Source: an uncultured Campylobacter sp.
GTDB taxonomy: Bacteria; Actinomycetota; Actinomycetes; Mycobacteriales; Mycobacteriaceae
Assembly (NCBI GenBank): GCA_946221035.1
Contig: CAMIME010000004.1
Span: forward strand, 12,770-76,769
Length of the DNA: 64,000 nt
Reading direction: 5' to 3'
Under the pieces are notes generated by a model. The model saw nothing but the letters and a program-made list of their open reading frames with translations, searched no databases and was not told the origin of the DNA. Position numbers and translations under genes: made by a program. Within the stretch, counting starts at the first letter, position 1; each line of letters opens with the position of its first letter. Below, piece after piece: positions 33,265-41,492 of this stretch.

Positions 33265-34337
33265 AGCAGCTGCTTTTCGACGACTCCGGCAACCGCCAAC
33301 AGTTCGGGCCCCGACGCGTTGATGGCTCCGAGGTGAATCCCTCCGAGCGCAACCGCCGGGGCTCCCGTCATGTTGAACAGCGAACACCACGGCGACCACC
33401 GGGTCTGGGCGTGGAAGCTCTCCTCCGGCGTGAGGGATGGGAAGTAGCCGAGGGCCGGCGGATCGTCGCTTAACGTGGGGCTGAGCACGACGTCGACGCC
33501 CCACTGGCGGGCAAGTAACTCCGGCAGTAGCTGGTGGTGGGCGAGCGCGGCCGAAACCTGCGAGGGGGTGATGCGGCCGGCTTCCTCGACCAGCCAGGCG
33601 ATGTAGCCGTTATCTAGCGGATCGATGCCGGTGAAGGAGCGGGTGATGATGGTGGTGAAGTGCTCGTAGGTTTCCAACGACTCGGCGTAGGGGGCGATTT
33701 CGACCACGTCGTGGTGGCGGCTCAACACCGATGCGGCGCGTTCTACAAGGGCGCCGCGGCGGTCCGAGGGGTTGACGGGGGAGAAGATGCCGGTGGTGAG
33801 AAGGCCGACCCGGAGGCGTCGATAAGCGGGAAGCTCCCAGCCGAGGAGGGTGAGCTGGTCGGCGACGGAGGTGGTGAAAAAGCCGTGGGCGGCGAGTTTG
33901 CGGCTGGCCAGCTTCACGCCAACGACCTCGCAGGCGGCGGCGGGGACGCGAATGGAGCCGCCGGCGTCGGTGCCGTGGGCGGCGCGCGCCGTGCCGTCCG
34001 CAACCACGACAGCGGCGCCCGTCGAGGAACCCCCGGGCGTGCACCCGGGGTAGGCGGGCGACTCGAGCACGGGAACGTCGGGCCGCTCCGCGTAACAGGT
34101 GGCACCGAGCTCGGACATGAGGGTCTTGGCGGGAATGTTGGCGCCCGCGTCCAGTAACGCCTGGGCGATGGGGTCGGTCTCGCGCGCCATGTAGGTCCGG
34201 GCCGGGTTGCCCTTGGTGGTGGGCATGCCCGCGACGTCGGTGCCCTCCTTGATGGGGATGCTCCAACCGCTGAGCCTGCCCGGAGCCACCGCGGGCTGAG
34301 CATCGTCGGCCACAAAGGTGTACGCGGGGTGCAGCAT
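33261..34337 (-). CDS. Amidase (amidase-signature family)
   Basis: 358 residues. The Ser-cisSer-Lys triad is visible: Lys in SIPIKEG, the middle Ser in TPGGSSTGAAVVVADG, and the nucleophile in DAGGSIRVPA. It is shorter than most family members (450 or more), lacking much of the usual N-terminal helical part. Substrate unknown. It sits between pyrH and frr on the opposite strand, interrupting a pair that is adjacent in most bacteria. A dispersed-word copy lies inside it at 33817-33827. Confidence 0.9.
   Translation of the reverse strand: MLHPAYTFVADDAQPAVAPGRLSGWSIPIKEGTDVAGMPTTKGNPARTYMARETDPIAQALLDAGANIPAKTLMSELGATCYAERPDVPVLESPAYPGCTPGGSSTGAAVVVADGTARAAHGTDAGGSIRVPAAACEVVGVKLASRKLAAHGFFTTSVADQLTLLGWELPAYRRLRVGLLTTGIFSPVNPSDRRGALVERAASVLSRHHDVVEIAPYAESLETYEHFTTIITRSFTGIDPLDNGYIAWLVEEAGRITPSQVSAALAHHQLLPELLARQWGVDVVLSPTLSDDPPALGYFPSLTPEESFHAQTRWSPWCSLFNMTGAPAVALGGIHLGAINASGPELLAVAGVVEKQLL
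33812..33827 (+). repeat. Dispersed word GGAGG-CGTCGATAAGC in the amidase gene
   Basis: Exact 11-bp core at 33817-33827 directly preceded by GGAGG, one base shorter than the 17-bp form. Confidence 0.55.
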
Positions 34338-34366
34338 GGCGCCAGTGTAGGCGCGGGCCCCGCTGG

Positions 34367-34372
34367 TAGGTT
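34367..34372 (+). promoter_or_regulatory. -10 hexamer TAGGTT, frr
   Basis: TAGGTT lies 49 nt before ATG 34422. Confidence 0.35.
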
Positions 34373-34421
34373 AGTGGGGGACTGCCAAGAAACGACCGCA
34401 CGAAAGAGTAGGCGAAAAATC

Positions 34422-34979
34422 ATGATCGATGACGTGTTGCTGGATGCCGAAGAGCGCATGACCTCCTCCGTCGAGCACACCCGGGATGAGCTGGTGACCA
34501 TTCGCACCGGCCGCGCGAACCCGGCGATGTTCAACGGTGTGATGGCGGACTTCTATGGTGCGATGACGCCGATCAACCAGATGGCTACCATCTCCGTTCC
34601 GGAGCCGCGCATGTTGCTGATCAAGCCCTACGACCAGTCGACGATGCGCGTGATCGAGGACGCGATCCGCAACTCCGACCTGGGGGTGAACCCGACCGAT
34701 GACGGCCAGGTCATCCGCGTCACCGTGCCGCAGTTGACCGAGGAGCGTCGCAAGGACCTGGTGAAGCAGGCAAAGGCCAAGGGCGAGGAAGGCAAGGTGG
34801 CAATCCGCAACGTTCGCCGCCAGGGCATGGAAGCGCTGAAGAAGATTCAAAAGGACGGCGACGCGGGCGAGGACGAGGTGCAGACCGCGGAGAAGGCGCT
34901 GGATAAGACCACGCAGTCCTACGTTGCGCAGATCGACGAGCTCGTGCAGCGCAAGGAGTCCGAGCTGCTGGAGGTCTAA
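34422..34979 (+). CDS. frr: Ribosome recycling factor
   Basis: Splits post-termination ribosomes with EF-G. 185 residues: EERMTSSVEHTRDELVTIRTGRANPAMF, then ISVPEPRMLLIKPYDQSTM and VTVPQLTEERRKDLVKQAK are family signatures. Its TAA is directly followed by the cdsA GTG with no gap, so the two are co-expressed. Confidence 0.97.
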   Translation: MIDDVLLDAEERMTSSVEHTRDELVTIRTGRANPAMFNGVMADFYGAMTPINQMATISVPEPRMLLIKPYDQSTMRVIEDAIRNSDLGVNPTDDGQVIRVTVPQLTEERRKDLVKQAKAKGEEGKVAIRNVRRQGMEALKKIQKDGDAGEDEVQTAEKALDKTTQSYVAQIDELVQRKESELLEV

Positions 34980-35909
34980 GTGACTGAACAGGCCCAGCCC
35001 GCAGGGCAGCCTCAGGCCCAGCCGAGCCGCTGGCCGTCGCGCGCGCCGAAGCCGAAGAACAAGGCTGGGCGAAACCTTCCCGTGGCCGTCGCCACCGGGG
35101 TGGTGCTCGGTGCGTTGGTGATCGCGGCGGTGTGGGTGGGGCCAATGGCGTGGTACCCGCTGGTGGCTGTGGCGGTCGCCCTCGCAATGTGGGAGGTGCT
35201 CACGCGCCTGCGCGAGGTGGGATACCACCAGCCGCGCACCCTGTTGATCATCATGGGCCAGATCATGCTCTGGGCCTCGTCCGTATACGCGTCCGGCGGG
35301 TTGGTCGGCGCGTACGCGATGTCGGTGCTGTTCCTCATGTTCTGGCGCCTGTTCTTCCACAGCGGCGGGCACCACAGTGCAAACCCGGAGAACTACCTGC
35401 GCGACACGGCCGTGGGCATCTTCGTGCTCACGTGGATCCCGCTGTTCGGTTCCTTCGCCGCGATGATCTCGCTTATCGACGAAGGCGGTATCCCCGGCTC
35501 CCGCTTCATCCTCGCCTTCATGCTGTGCGTCGTGGCCTCCGATGTGGGAGGGTTCGCAGCCGGTGTGATGTTCGGCTCGCACCCCCTTGCCCCTGCGGTG
35601 AGCCCGAACAAGAGCTGGGAGGGCTTCGCCGGGTCGATGATCTTCGGCATCCTCACCGGCATCCTCGTGGTGCATTTCCTCATCCTCGGCCCGTGGTGGA
35701 TGGGCGTGGTGCTGGGGGCAGCGCTTGTGGTCTGCGCAACCATGGGGGACTTGGTGGAAAGCCAGTTCAAGCGCGAGCTGGGAATCAAGGACATGTCCCA
35801 CCTGTTGCCGGGCCACGGCGGACTGATGGACCGACTCGACGGCATGCTCCCGGCGGCCGCGGCCACCTACGCGCTGCTCAACGCGGCGGTCCTGCTGAAC
35901 CCGTTCTAG
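34980..35909 (+). CDS. cdsA: Phosphatidate cytidylyltransferase (CDP-diacylglycerol synthase)
   Basis: Makes CDP-diacylglycerol for all phospholipids. 309 residues: a Pro/Gln/Lys-rich cytoplasmic N-terminus of about 30 residues, then some eight membrane helices. The signature near the C-terminus, FKRELGIKDMSHLLPGHGG followed by LMDRLDGM, holds the metal-binding Asp. GTG start abuts the frr stop. Confidence 0.95.
   Translation: MTEQAQPAGQPQAQPSRWPSRAPKPKNKAGRNLPVAVATGVVLGALVIAAVWVGPMAWYPLVAVAVALAMWEVLTRLREVGYHQPRTLLIIMGQIMLWASSVYASGGLVGAYAMSVLFLMFWRLFFHSGGHHSANPENYLRDTAVGIFVLTWIPLFGSFAAMISLIDEGGIPGSRFILAFMLCVVASDVGGFAAGVMFGSHPLAPAVSPNKSWEGFAGSMIFGILTGILVVHFLILGPWWMGVVLGAALVVCATMGDLVESQFKRELGIKDMSHLLPGHGGLMDRLDGMLPAAAATYALLNAAVLLNPF
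35471..35481 (-). repeat. Dispersed word CGTCGATAAGC (- strand) in cdsA
   Basis: Read on + it encodes Leu-Ile-Asp-Glu with the codon CTT. Confidence 0.55.
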
Positions 35910-35969
35910 CGCCCGCCAACACTCGCAATTGGCCCTGACGTGGAGTGACGTGCCAAGATGGGTCGCACT

Positions 35970-37088
35970 ATGAGCGAACCCACCAGCGGCAACGTGCCGC
36001 ACATCCAGCTGCTGACCCCGAAGCGCGGCATGCCGCCGACGCACTTCGCTGACCTGAGCAAAGAAGAACGCATCGACGCGGTAAAGGAACTCGGCCTGCC
36101 CAAGTTCCGCGCGGACCAGATCGCGCGCCACTACTACGGCAAGTTCGAGGCCGACCCGCTCACGATGACGGACTTGCCGGAGGCACAGCGCCAGAAGGTC
36201 AAGGACGCACTATTTCCCACGCTGCTCACCCCGGTGCGCACGGTGAAAACGGACAACGGCGACACCACCAAGACGCTGTGGCGCCTGCACGACGGCATCC
36301 TGTTGGAAAGTGTGCTCATGCGCTACCCGGGCCGCGCCACACTGTGCATCTCCTCCCAGGCGGGCTGCGGCATGGCGTGCCCCTTTTGCGCCACCGGCCA
36401 GGGCGGGCTCGACCGCAACCTGTCCACCGCGGAAATCGTGGACCAAGTCCGCGCGGCGGCGGCGATGATGCAGGCTGAGGGCTCGCGTCTGTCCAACGTC
36501 GTATTCATGGGAATGGGGGAGCCGCTGGCCAACTACAACCGCGTCGTCTCCGCGGTTCGCCAGATCACCCAGCCCGCACCTGACGGCTTCGGCATCTCCC
36601 AGCGCAACGTCACCGTGTCCACCGTCGGGCTCGCGCCGCAGATCCGCAAGCTCGCGGACGAGGGCCTGTCCTGCACCCTCGCCGTCTCACTGCATACCCC
36701 GGACGATGAGTTGCGCGACGAGCTCGTGCCCATGAACAACCGCTTCGCCGTCGCAGAAGTGCTCGACGCAGCCCGCTACTACGCGGACCAGACGGGCCGC
36801 CGCGTCTCCATCGAGTACGCGCTGATCCGCGATATCAACGACCACGATTTCCGCGCCGATATGCTCGGACGCAAGCTGCACCAGGCACTTGGCCCGCTGG
36901 TGCACGTCAACCTGATCCCCTTGAACCCCACGCCGGGTTCGAAGTGGGATGCATCCCCGAAGGCCCGCCAGGACGAATTCGTCCGCCGCGTCATCGCCCA
37001 GGGCGTCACCTGCACCGTGCGCGACACCAAGGGCCAGGAGATCGCGGCCGCGTGCGGCCAGCTCGCCGCAGACGAAAAAGCTGGATAG
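35970..37088 (+). CDS. rlmN: 23S rRNA (A2503-C2)/tRNA (A37-C2) methyltransferase
   Basis: Radical-SAM enzyme that methylates A2503 of 23S rRNA and A37 of some tRNAs. 372 residues; the cluster ligands are in GCGMACPFCATG (CxxxCxxC). The conserved C-terminal Cys that forms the methyl transfer intermediate lies in GVTCTVRDTKGQEIAAACGQL. ATG 35970 is preferred to ATG 35958 because it matches the family N-terminus. A strong hairpin follows. Confidence 0.95.
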   Translation: MSEPTSGNVPHIQLLTPKRGMPPTHFADLSKEERIDAVKELGLPKFRADQIARHYYGKFEADPLTMTDLPEAQRQKVKDALFPTLLTPVRTVKTDNGDTTKTLWRLHDGILLESVLMRYPGRATLCISSQAGCGMACPFCATGQGGLDRNLSTAEIVDQVRAAAAMMQAEGSRLSNVVFMGMGEPLANYNRVVSAVRQITQPAPDGFGISQRNVTVSTVGLAPQIRKLADEGLSCTLAVSLHTPDDELRDELVPMNNRFAVAEVLDAARYYADQTGRRVSIEYALIRDINDHDFRADMLGRKLHQALGPLVHVNLIPLNPTPGSKWDASPKARQDEFVRRVIAQGVTCTVRDTKGQEIAAACGQLAADEKAG

Positions 37089-37119
37089 CAGCAAGCGTAT
37101 CGACGGCTCACGTCACAAA

Positions 37120-37151
37120 CGCCCCGGCCTACATCGTGTGGGGCCGGGGCG
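37120..37151. terminator. Hairpin between convergent rlmN and DUF2631 gene
   Basis: CGCCCCGGCC (37120-37129) pairs perfectly with GGCCGGGGCG (37142-37151). There is no clear T-run on either side, so termination may be Rho-assisted. Confidence 0.6.
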
Positions 37152-37170
37152 CGTGTGTTACCTGAAAGGT

Positions 37171-37722
37171 TTAACGGGCCTCGTGGCGCGGCTCGACCTT
37201 GATCACCTCGACGCCGTCGCGCTCGCGAACCGGGTCGACGGTGCGGGCGTGCGCACCGGTGGTCACCTCGTGGGTGGTGCGGGTGGTCTGGGCTGCCTGG
37301 GTCTTCGCGGGGCGCAGGTGCGCAACGCGGGCCGGCTCAATGTTCAGGGCGCGCAGCTGGCTGTCGGTGAGGTTCTCGTAGGTGGAACCGGACAGGGTGG
37401 CCTGGTCGTAGATCCAGTCCGGCTCCTGGTGGCCGACCGGCTTGTTGTGGGAGGTGACGGTGCGCACCTGGTTCAGCTTCGGCTTGGTGGCGTGCAGGAT
37501 CAGGCCGAGGGCGATGAGCACAGCCAGGGCGATCAGCCAGATCGTCTCCACGTGACCCTGGTGGTTGCCGAAGTTGTAGGCAACGAGGAACAGCACGGAA
37601 ATCCAGCCGGCCTTCTGAATCGCGCCGTCCGACAGCTCGCTCCAGCCGAAGCGGGCGGACGGGACGTCAGCCTCAGAAACGCCGTTGTACACCTGCGGTG
37701 CATTGTCTTTCGCGTGAGCCAC
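37171..37722 (-). CDS. DUF2631 membrane protein
   Basis: 183 residues. The N-terminal half with RFGWSELSDGAIQKAGW and two membrane helices (WISVLFLVAYNF; ETIWLIALAVLIALGLILHA) matches the actinobacterial DUF2631 family, typically beside dxr. The C-terminal half is polar, with many Thr, Arg and His. GTG start behind AAGAAGGAGC. Function unknown. Confidence 0.85.
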   Translation of the reverse strand: MAHAKDNAPQVYNGVSEADVPSARFGWSELSDGAIQKAGWISVLFLVAYNFGNHQGHVETIWLIALAVLIALGLILHATKPKLNQVRTVTSHNKPVGHQEPDWIYDQATLSGSTYENLTDSQLRALNIEPARVAHLRPAKTQAAQTTRTTHEVTTGAHARTVDPVRERDGVEVIKVEPRHEAR

Positions 37723-37885
37723 GGGAATGCTCCTTCTTCTAAAAGCTTGAAAGGCCGGGAAAATCTGCGACTATCATCTCACACCCAGCCTGAATCCGTG
37801 GCCAGTAACCCCCAAGGAGTTCAAACTTTCGCACCACCCGGGCAAGAGAATTGGCCCGCCCGCGACTCTGTCAAAGAAAACGTGC

Positions 37886-37891
37886 CACAAT
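37886..37891 (+). promoter_or_regulatory. -10 hexamer CACAAT, dxr
   Basis: CACAAT ends 7 nt before GTG 37899. The gap from 37723 holds little else. Confidence 0.4.
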
Positions 37892-37898
37892 GGTGTGC

Positions 37899-39065
37899 GT
37901 GAAAAACGTACTGATCCTGGGCTCAACCGGTTCCATCGGCACGCAGGCGGTTGAAGTGATCCGGGAAAATCCCGATAAGTTCGCCATCGTCGGCCTTGCC
38001 ACCGGCGGCAATAACCCGGACCTCGTCATCGAGCAGGCGCAAGAGTTCGGCCTGAGCGCCGACCAAGTTGCCGTGCGCGACATTGAGGGCGCGAAGCGTG
38101 TCTCCAAGGCGCTCGGCGGGTACGTCATTACTGGCGATAGCTGCGCGGCGGCCCTGGTGGACGCGCAGCCGGCGGACATCGTCGTCAATGCTCTGGTGGG
38201 CTCGAGCGGTCTGCCGGCGACGCTTGAGGTGCTGAAGAACGGTTCGACGCTGGCGCTGGCGAACAAGGAGTCCCTGGTTGCCGGTGGCCGCATCGTGCTT
38301 GAGGCCGCGAAGCCGGGCCAGATTGTTCCGGTGGATTCGGAGCACTCCGCCATCGCGCAGGCGATGCGTGCTGGCAACCGCAACGAGGTCTCTCGCCTCG
38401 TGCTCACGGCATCCGGCGGGCCGTTCCGCGGCAAGACCCGCGAGGAGCTGATGGACGTCACCCCGGATGAGGCTATCGCTCACCCGACCTGGTCCATGGG
38501 CGCGATGAACTCCATCAACTCGGCGACGCTGGTGAACAAGGGCTTGGAGCTCATCGAGGCCTCGCTGCTGTTCGACATCGACCCGGATCTCATCGACGTG
38601 GTGGTGCACCCGCAGTCCATCGTGCACTCGATGGTGACGTTCAACGACGGCTCGACGATCGCCCAGGCCTCGCCCGCGTCGATGAAGCTGCCGATCTCTC
38701 TCGCGCTGAACTGGCCGAACCGCCTGTCGGATGTGTCGCCGTCGCTCGATTTCGCGCAGGCCCAGACGTGGGAGTTCGAGCCGCTGGATGACGAGGCATT
38801 CCCGGCCGTCCGCCTCGCCCGCGAAGCGATCCGCCTCGGCGACCCGTACCCGGCGGTGTACAACGCGGCGAACGAGGGTGCTGTGGACGCGTACTTCGCT
38901 GGACGCATCAAGTTCCCGCAGATCGTGGACATCATCGAAGAGGTCCTGCAGTCCGCCACCCAGTTCGCACGCGTGCCGGAGGACGCCTACGACGTCATGC
39001 GGATGGAGGCGCTCGCCCGCGAGCGCATCGGCCTGGTCATCGCCCGGATGGAGCAGGACGACTAG
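37899..39065 (+). CDS. dxr: 1-deoxy-D-xylulose 5-phosphate reductoisomerase
   Basis: Second step of the MEP isoprenoid pathway (target of fosmidomycin). 388 residues: NADPH-binding GSTGSIGTQAVEVI at the N-terminus, VPVDSEHSAIAQ, LTASGGPFRGKTREEL and HPTWSMGAMNSINSATLVNKG with metal ligands. GTG 37899 gives MKNVLILGSTG, the normal start; ATG 37890 in frame overlaps the -10 hexamer. Followed by rip and ispG, the order known from mycobacteria and corynebacteria. Confidence 0.96.
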   Translation: MKNVLILGSTGSIGTQAVEVIRENPDKFAIVGLATGGNNPDLVIEQAQEFGLSADQVAVRDIEGAKRVSKALGGYVITGDSCAAALVDAQPADIVVNALVGSSGLPATLEVLKNGSTLALANKESLVAGGRIVLEAAKPGQIVPVDSEHSAIAQAMRAGNRNEVSRLVLTASGGPFRGKTREELMDVTPDEAIAHPTWSMGAMNSINSATLVNKGLELIEASLLFDIDPDLIDVVVHPQSIVHSMVTFNDGSTIAQASPASMKLPISLALNWPNRLSDVSPSLDFAQAQTWEFEPLDDEAFPAVRLAREAIRLGDPYPAVYNAANEGAVDAYFAGRIKFPQIVDIIEEVLQSATQFARVPEDAYDVMRMEALARERIGLVIARMEQDD

Positions 39066-39071
39066 TCACCT

Positions 39072-40286
39072 GTGGGTGTCGTAGGCGTATTCGCCTTTGC
39101 GCTCGCGATCGCAACGTCGATCGCGCTGCACGAGGCGGGACACATGTTCGCCGCTCGCGCATTCGGAATGCGCGTGCGGCGGTATTTTATTGGCTTCGGA
39201 CCCACCCTGTGGTCTACGAAGCGGGGCAATACGGAGTACGGCGTAGCGGCGCTCCCGTTCGGCGGGTTCTGTGACATCGCCGGCATGACGGCGATGGATC
39301 CGGTGACGCCGGAGGAAGCGCCGCACGCAATGGTGAACAAGCCCGCGTGGCAACGCATCACGGTCCTGGCCGGCGGCATTTTCATGAACCTGCTCATTGG
39401 GGTGGTCATCACCTACCTCGTGGCCGTGTCGTCGGGCATCCCGAACCCGTACGCGGATACCACTCCGCGCGTGGGCGAGCTCGCGTGCGTCTCCGATCAG
39501 GTGGATGCGACCACCCTCGCGGACTGCACCGGCGACGGGCCCGCCGCGGCGGCAGGCGTGAAACCAGGGGACGTACTCGATAGCGTCGACGGCCAGCACC
39601 TGGATACCTTCGAGCAGCTGCGCGACTACGTGGTGGCACGCCCCGGTGAGCAGGTGGAGCTCACCGTGCTCCGCGGCGGCAGTCCCGTCACCCTCGACCT
39701 GCACGTCGGTGAAGTCGAGCGCATCAACCCGCAGACGGGGGAGCGGTTCACCGCGGGTGCGGTGGGGATCCAAGCCGCGCCAATTGCAGACGCGTTCAAG
39801 CGCTTCGGCCCGGTCGAGGCCGTCCCCGCCACCGCCCGGTTCACCGGTGCGATGCTTTCCGCCACCATCGACGGCATCATTTCCTTCCCGTCCAAGATCC
39901 CGGGCGTCGTCGCGTCGCTGTTCGGCGCGGAGCGCGACGTCGAGGGCCCCGTGAGCGTCATCGGCGCCTCCCGCGCGGGCGGTGAGTTCGTGGCCCAAGA
40001 CCAGTGGGCCGGGTTCTGGATGATGCTGGCCAACCTCAACTTCTTCCTCGCCCTGTTCAACCTGGTCCCGCTGCCGCCGCTCGACGGCGGCCACATCGCG
40101 GTGGTCATCTACGAAAAGCTGCGCGACGCTTTCCGGCGCCTCCGTGGCCTTCCCCCCGGCCCACCCGCGAACTACGAGAAGCTGATGCCGCTGACCATTG
40201 CAATGGCGGCGCTGCTTCTCGGCGTGGGCGTGCTGGTGATGGCGGCGGATGTGGTCAACCCTGTGAGGTTGTTCGGCGCAGGGTGA
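39072..40286 (+). CDS. rip1: Site-2 intramembrane zinc metalloprotease (M50, RseP/Rip type)
   Basis: 404 residues, several membrane helices. HEAGH near residue 25 and LVPLPPLDGGH near the C-terminus form the zinc site. A PDZ domain with AAAGVKPGDVLDSVDGQ lies between. Mycobacterial Rip1 cleaves anti-sigma factors and division proteins. GTG start 6 nt after dxr, so it belongs to the dxr operon, while ispG has its own promoter. Confidence 0.93.
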   Translation: MGVVGVFAFALAIATSIALHEAGHMFAARAFGMRVRRYFIGFGPTLWSTKRGNTEYGVAALPFGGFCDIAGMTAMDPVTPEEAPHAMVNKPAWQRITVLAGGIFMNLLIGVVITYLVAVSSGIPNPYADTTPRVGELACVSDQVDATTLADCTGDGPAAAAGVKPGDVLDSVDGQHLDTFEQLRDYVVARPGEQVELTVLRGGSPVTLDLHVGEVERINPQTGERFTAGAVGIQAAPIADAFKRFGPVEAVPATARFTGAMLSATIDGIISFPSKIPGVVASLFGAERDVEGPVSVIGASRAGGEFVAQDQWAGFWMMLANLNFFLALFNLVPLPPLDGGHIAVVIYEKLRDAFRRLRGLPPGPPANYEKLMPLTIAMAALLLGVGVLVMAADVVNPVRLFGAG

Positions 40287-40314
40287 GCCCCCGCCGGTGT
40301 GTCCGTGCGGGTGA

Positions 40315-40320
40315 TAAAGT
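40315..40320 (+). promoter_or_regulatory. -10 hexamer TAAAGT, ispG
   Basis: TAAAGT ends 8 nt before ATG 40329; leaderless. Confidence 0.5.
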
Positions 40321-40328
40321 TGGCTCCC

Positions 40329-41492
40329 ATGAGTGCACCCATCGGTTTAGGTATGCCTGAAGGCCCGGCTCCCACACTTGCTCCGCGCCGTAAAACCCGC
40401 CAACTGATGGTGGGCGGCGTCGGCGTCGGCTCTGATCACCCGATTTCGGTGCAGTCGATGACCACGACCAAGACGCACGACATCAACTCCACGCTGCAGC
40501 AAATTGCGCAGCTAGCCACCGCGGGCTGCGACATCGTCCGCGTCGCCTGCCCGAAGACCGTGGACGCGGAGGCGCTGCCGGCCATTGCCGCGAAGTCCCC
40601 GATCCCCGTCATCGCGGACATCCACTTCCAGCCCAAGTACATCTTCGCCGCCATCGACGCAGGTTGTGCCGCGGTGCGCGTGAACCCGGGCAACATCAAG
40701 GAGTTCGACGGCCGCGTGAAGGAGGTTGCGAAGGCGGCCGGTGACGCGGGCATCCCGATCCGCATCGGTGTCAACGGCGGCTCCCTGGATACTCGCCTGC
40801 TGGAGAAGTACGGCAAGGCCACCCCTGAGGCGCTTGTCGAATCCGCGATGTACGAGGCCGCACTGTTCGAGGAGCACGGCTACGGCGACATCGCGATCTC
40901 GGTGAAGCACTCCGACCCGGTGCTCATGGTGGAGGCCTACCGTCAGCTCGCGGCGCAGACCGACTACCCGCTCCACCTCGGCGTGACCGAGGCCGGGCCG
41001 AAGTTCATGGGCACCATCAAGTCCTCCGTCGCGTTCGGCGCCCTGCTCGCCGAGGGCATCGGCGACACCATCCGCGTGTCCCTTTCCGCGGACCCTGTGG
41101 AGGAGATCAAGGTGGGCGACCAGATCCTGCAGTCGCTCAACCTGCGCCCCCGCAAGCTGGAGATCGTGTCATGCCCGTCGTGCGGCCGCGCCCAGGTGGA
41201 CGTGTACAAGCTCGCCGAAGAGGTCACCGCCGGTCTCGAGGGCATGGAGTTCCCCCTGCGCGTCGCCGTCATGGGCTGCGTGGTCAACGGCCCCGGCGAG
41301 GCGCGCGACGCCGACCTCGGTGTGGCCTCCGGCAACGGCAAGGGCCAGATCTTTGTCAAGGGCGAGGTCGTGGAGACCGTGCCCGAATCCAAGATCGTCG
41401 AGACGCTGATCGCCCACGCCCTGCGCATCGCGGAGGAAGAAGGCCTCGAGGAGGTCGCCGGCACCAAGGCTGAGGTGAAGGTCACGCGCTAA
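40329..41492 (+). CDS. ispG: 4-hydroxy-3-methylbut-2-enyl diphosphate synthase (GcpE)
   Basis: Iron-sulfur enzyme of the MEP pathway. 387 residues: TIM-barrel with VQSMTTTKTHDINSTLQQI and IRIGVNGGSLD, then the cluster domain with CPSCGRAQVD and MGCVVNGPGEARDADLGVA supplying three Cys. Its TAA overlaps the ATG of the PBP gene (TAATG). Confidence 0.96.
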   Translation: MSAPIGLGMPEGPAPTLAPRRKTRQLMVGGVGVGSDHPISVQSMTTTKTHDINSTLQQIAQLATAGCDIVRVACPKTVDAEALPAIAAKSPIPVIADIHFQPKYIFAAIDAGCAAVRVNPGNIKEFDGRVKEVAKAAGDAGIPIRIGVNGGSLDTRLLEKYGKATPEALVESAMYEAALFEEHGYGDIAISVKHSDPVLMVEAYRQLAAQTDYPLHLGVTEAGPKFMGTIKSSVAFGALLAEGIGDTIRVSLSADPVEEIKVGDQILQSLNLRPRKLEIVSCPSCGRAQVDVYKLAEEVTAGLEGMEFPLRVAVMGCVVNGPGEARDADLGVASGNGKGQIFVKGEVVETVPESKIVETLIAHALRIAEEEGLEEVAGTKAEVKVTR

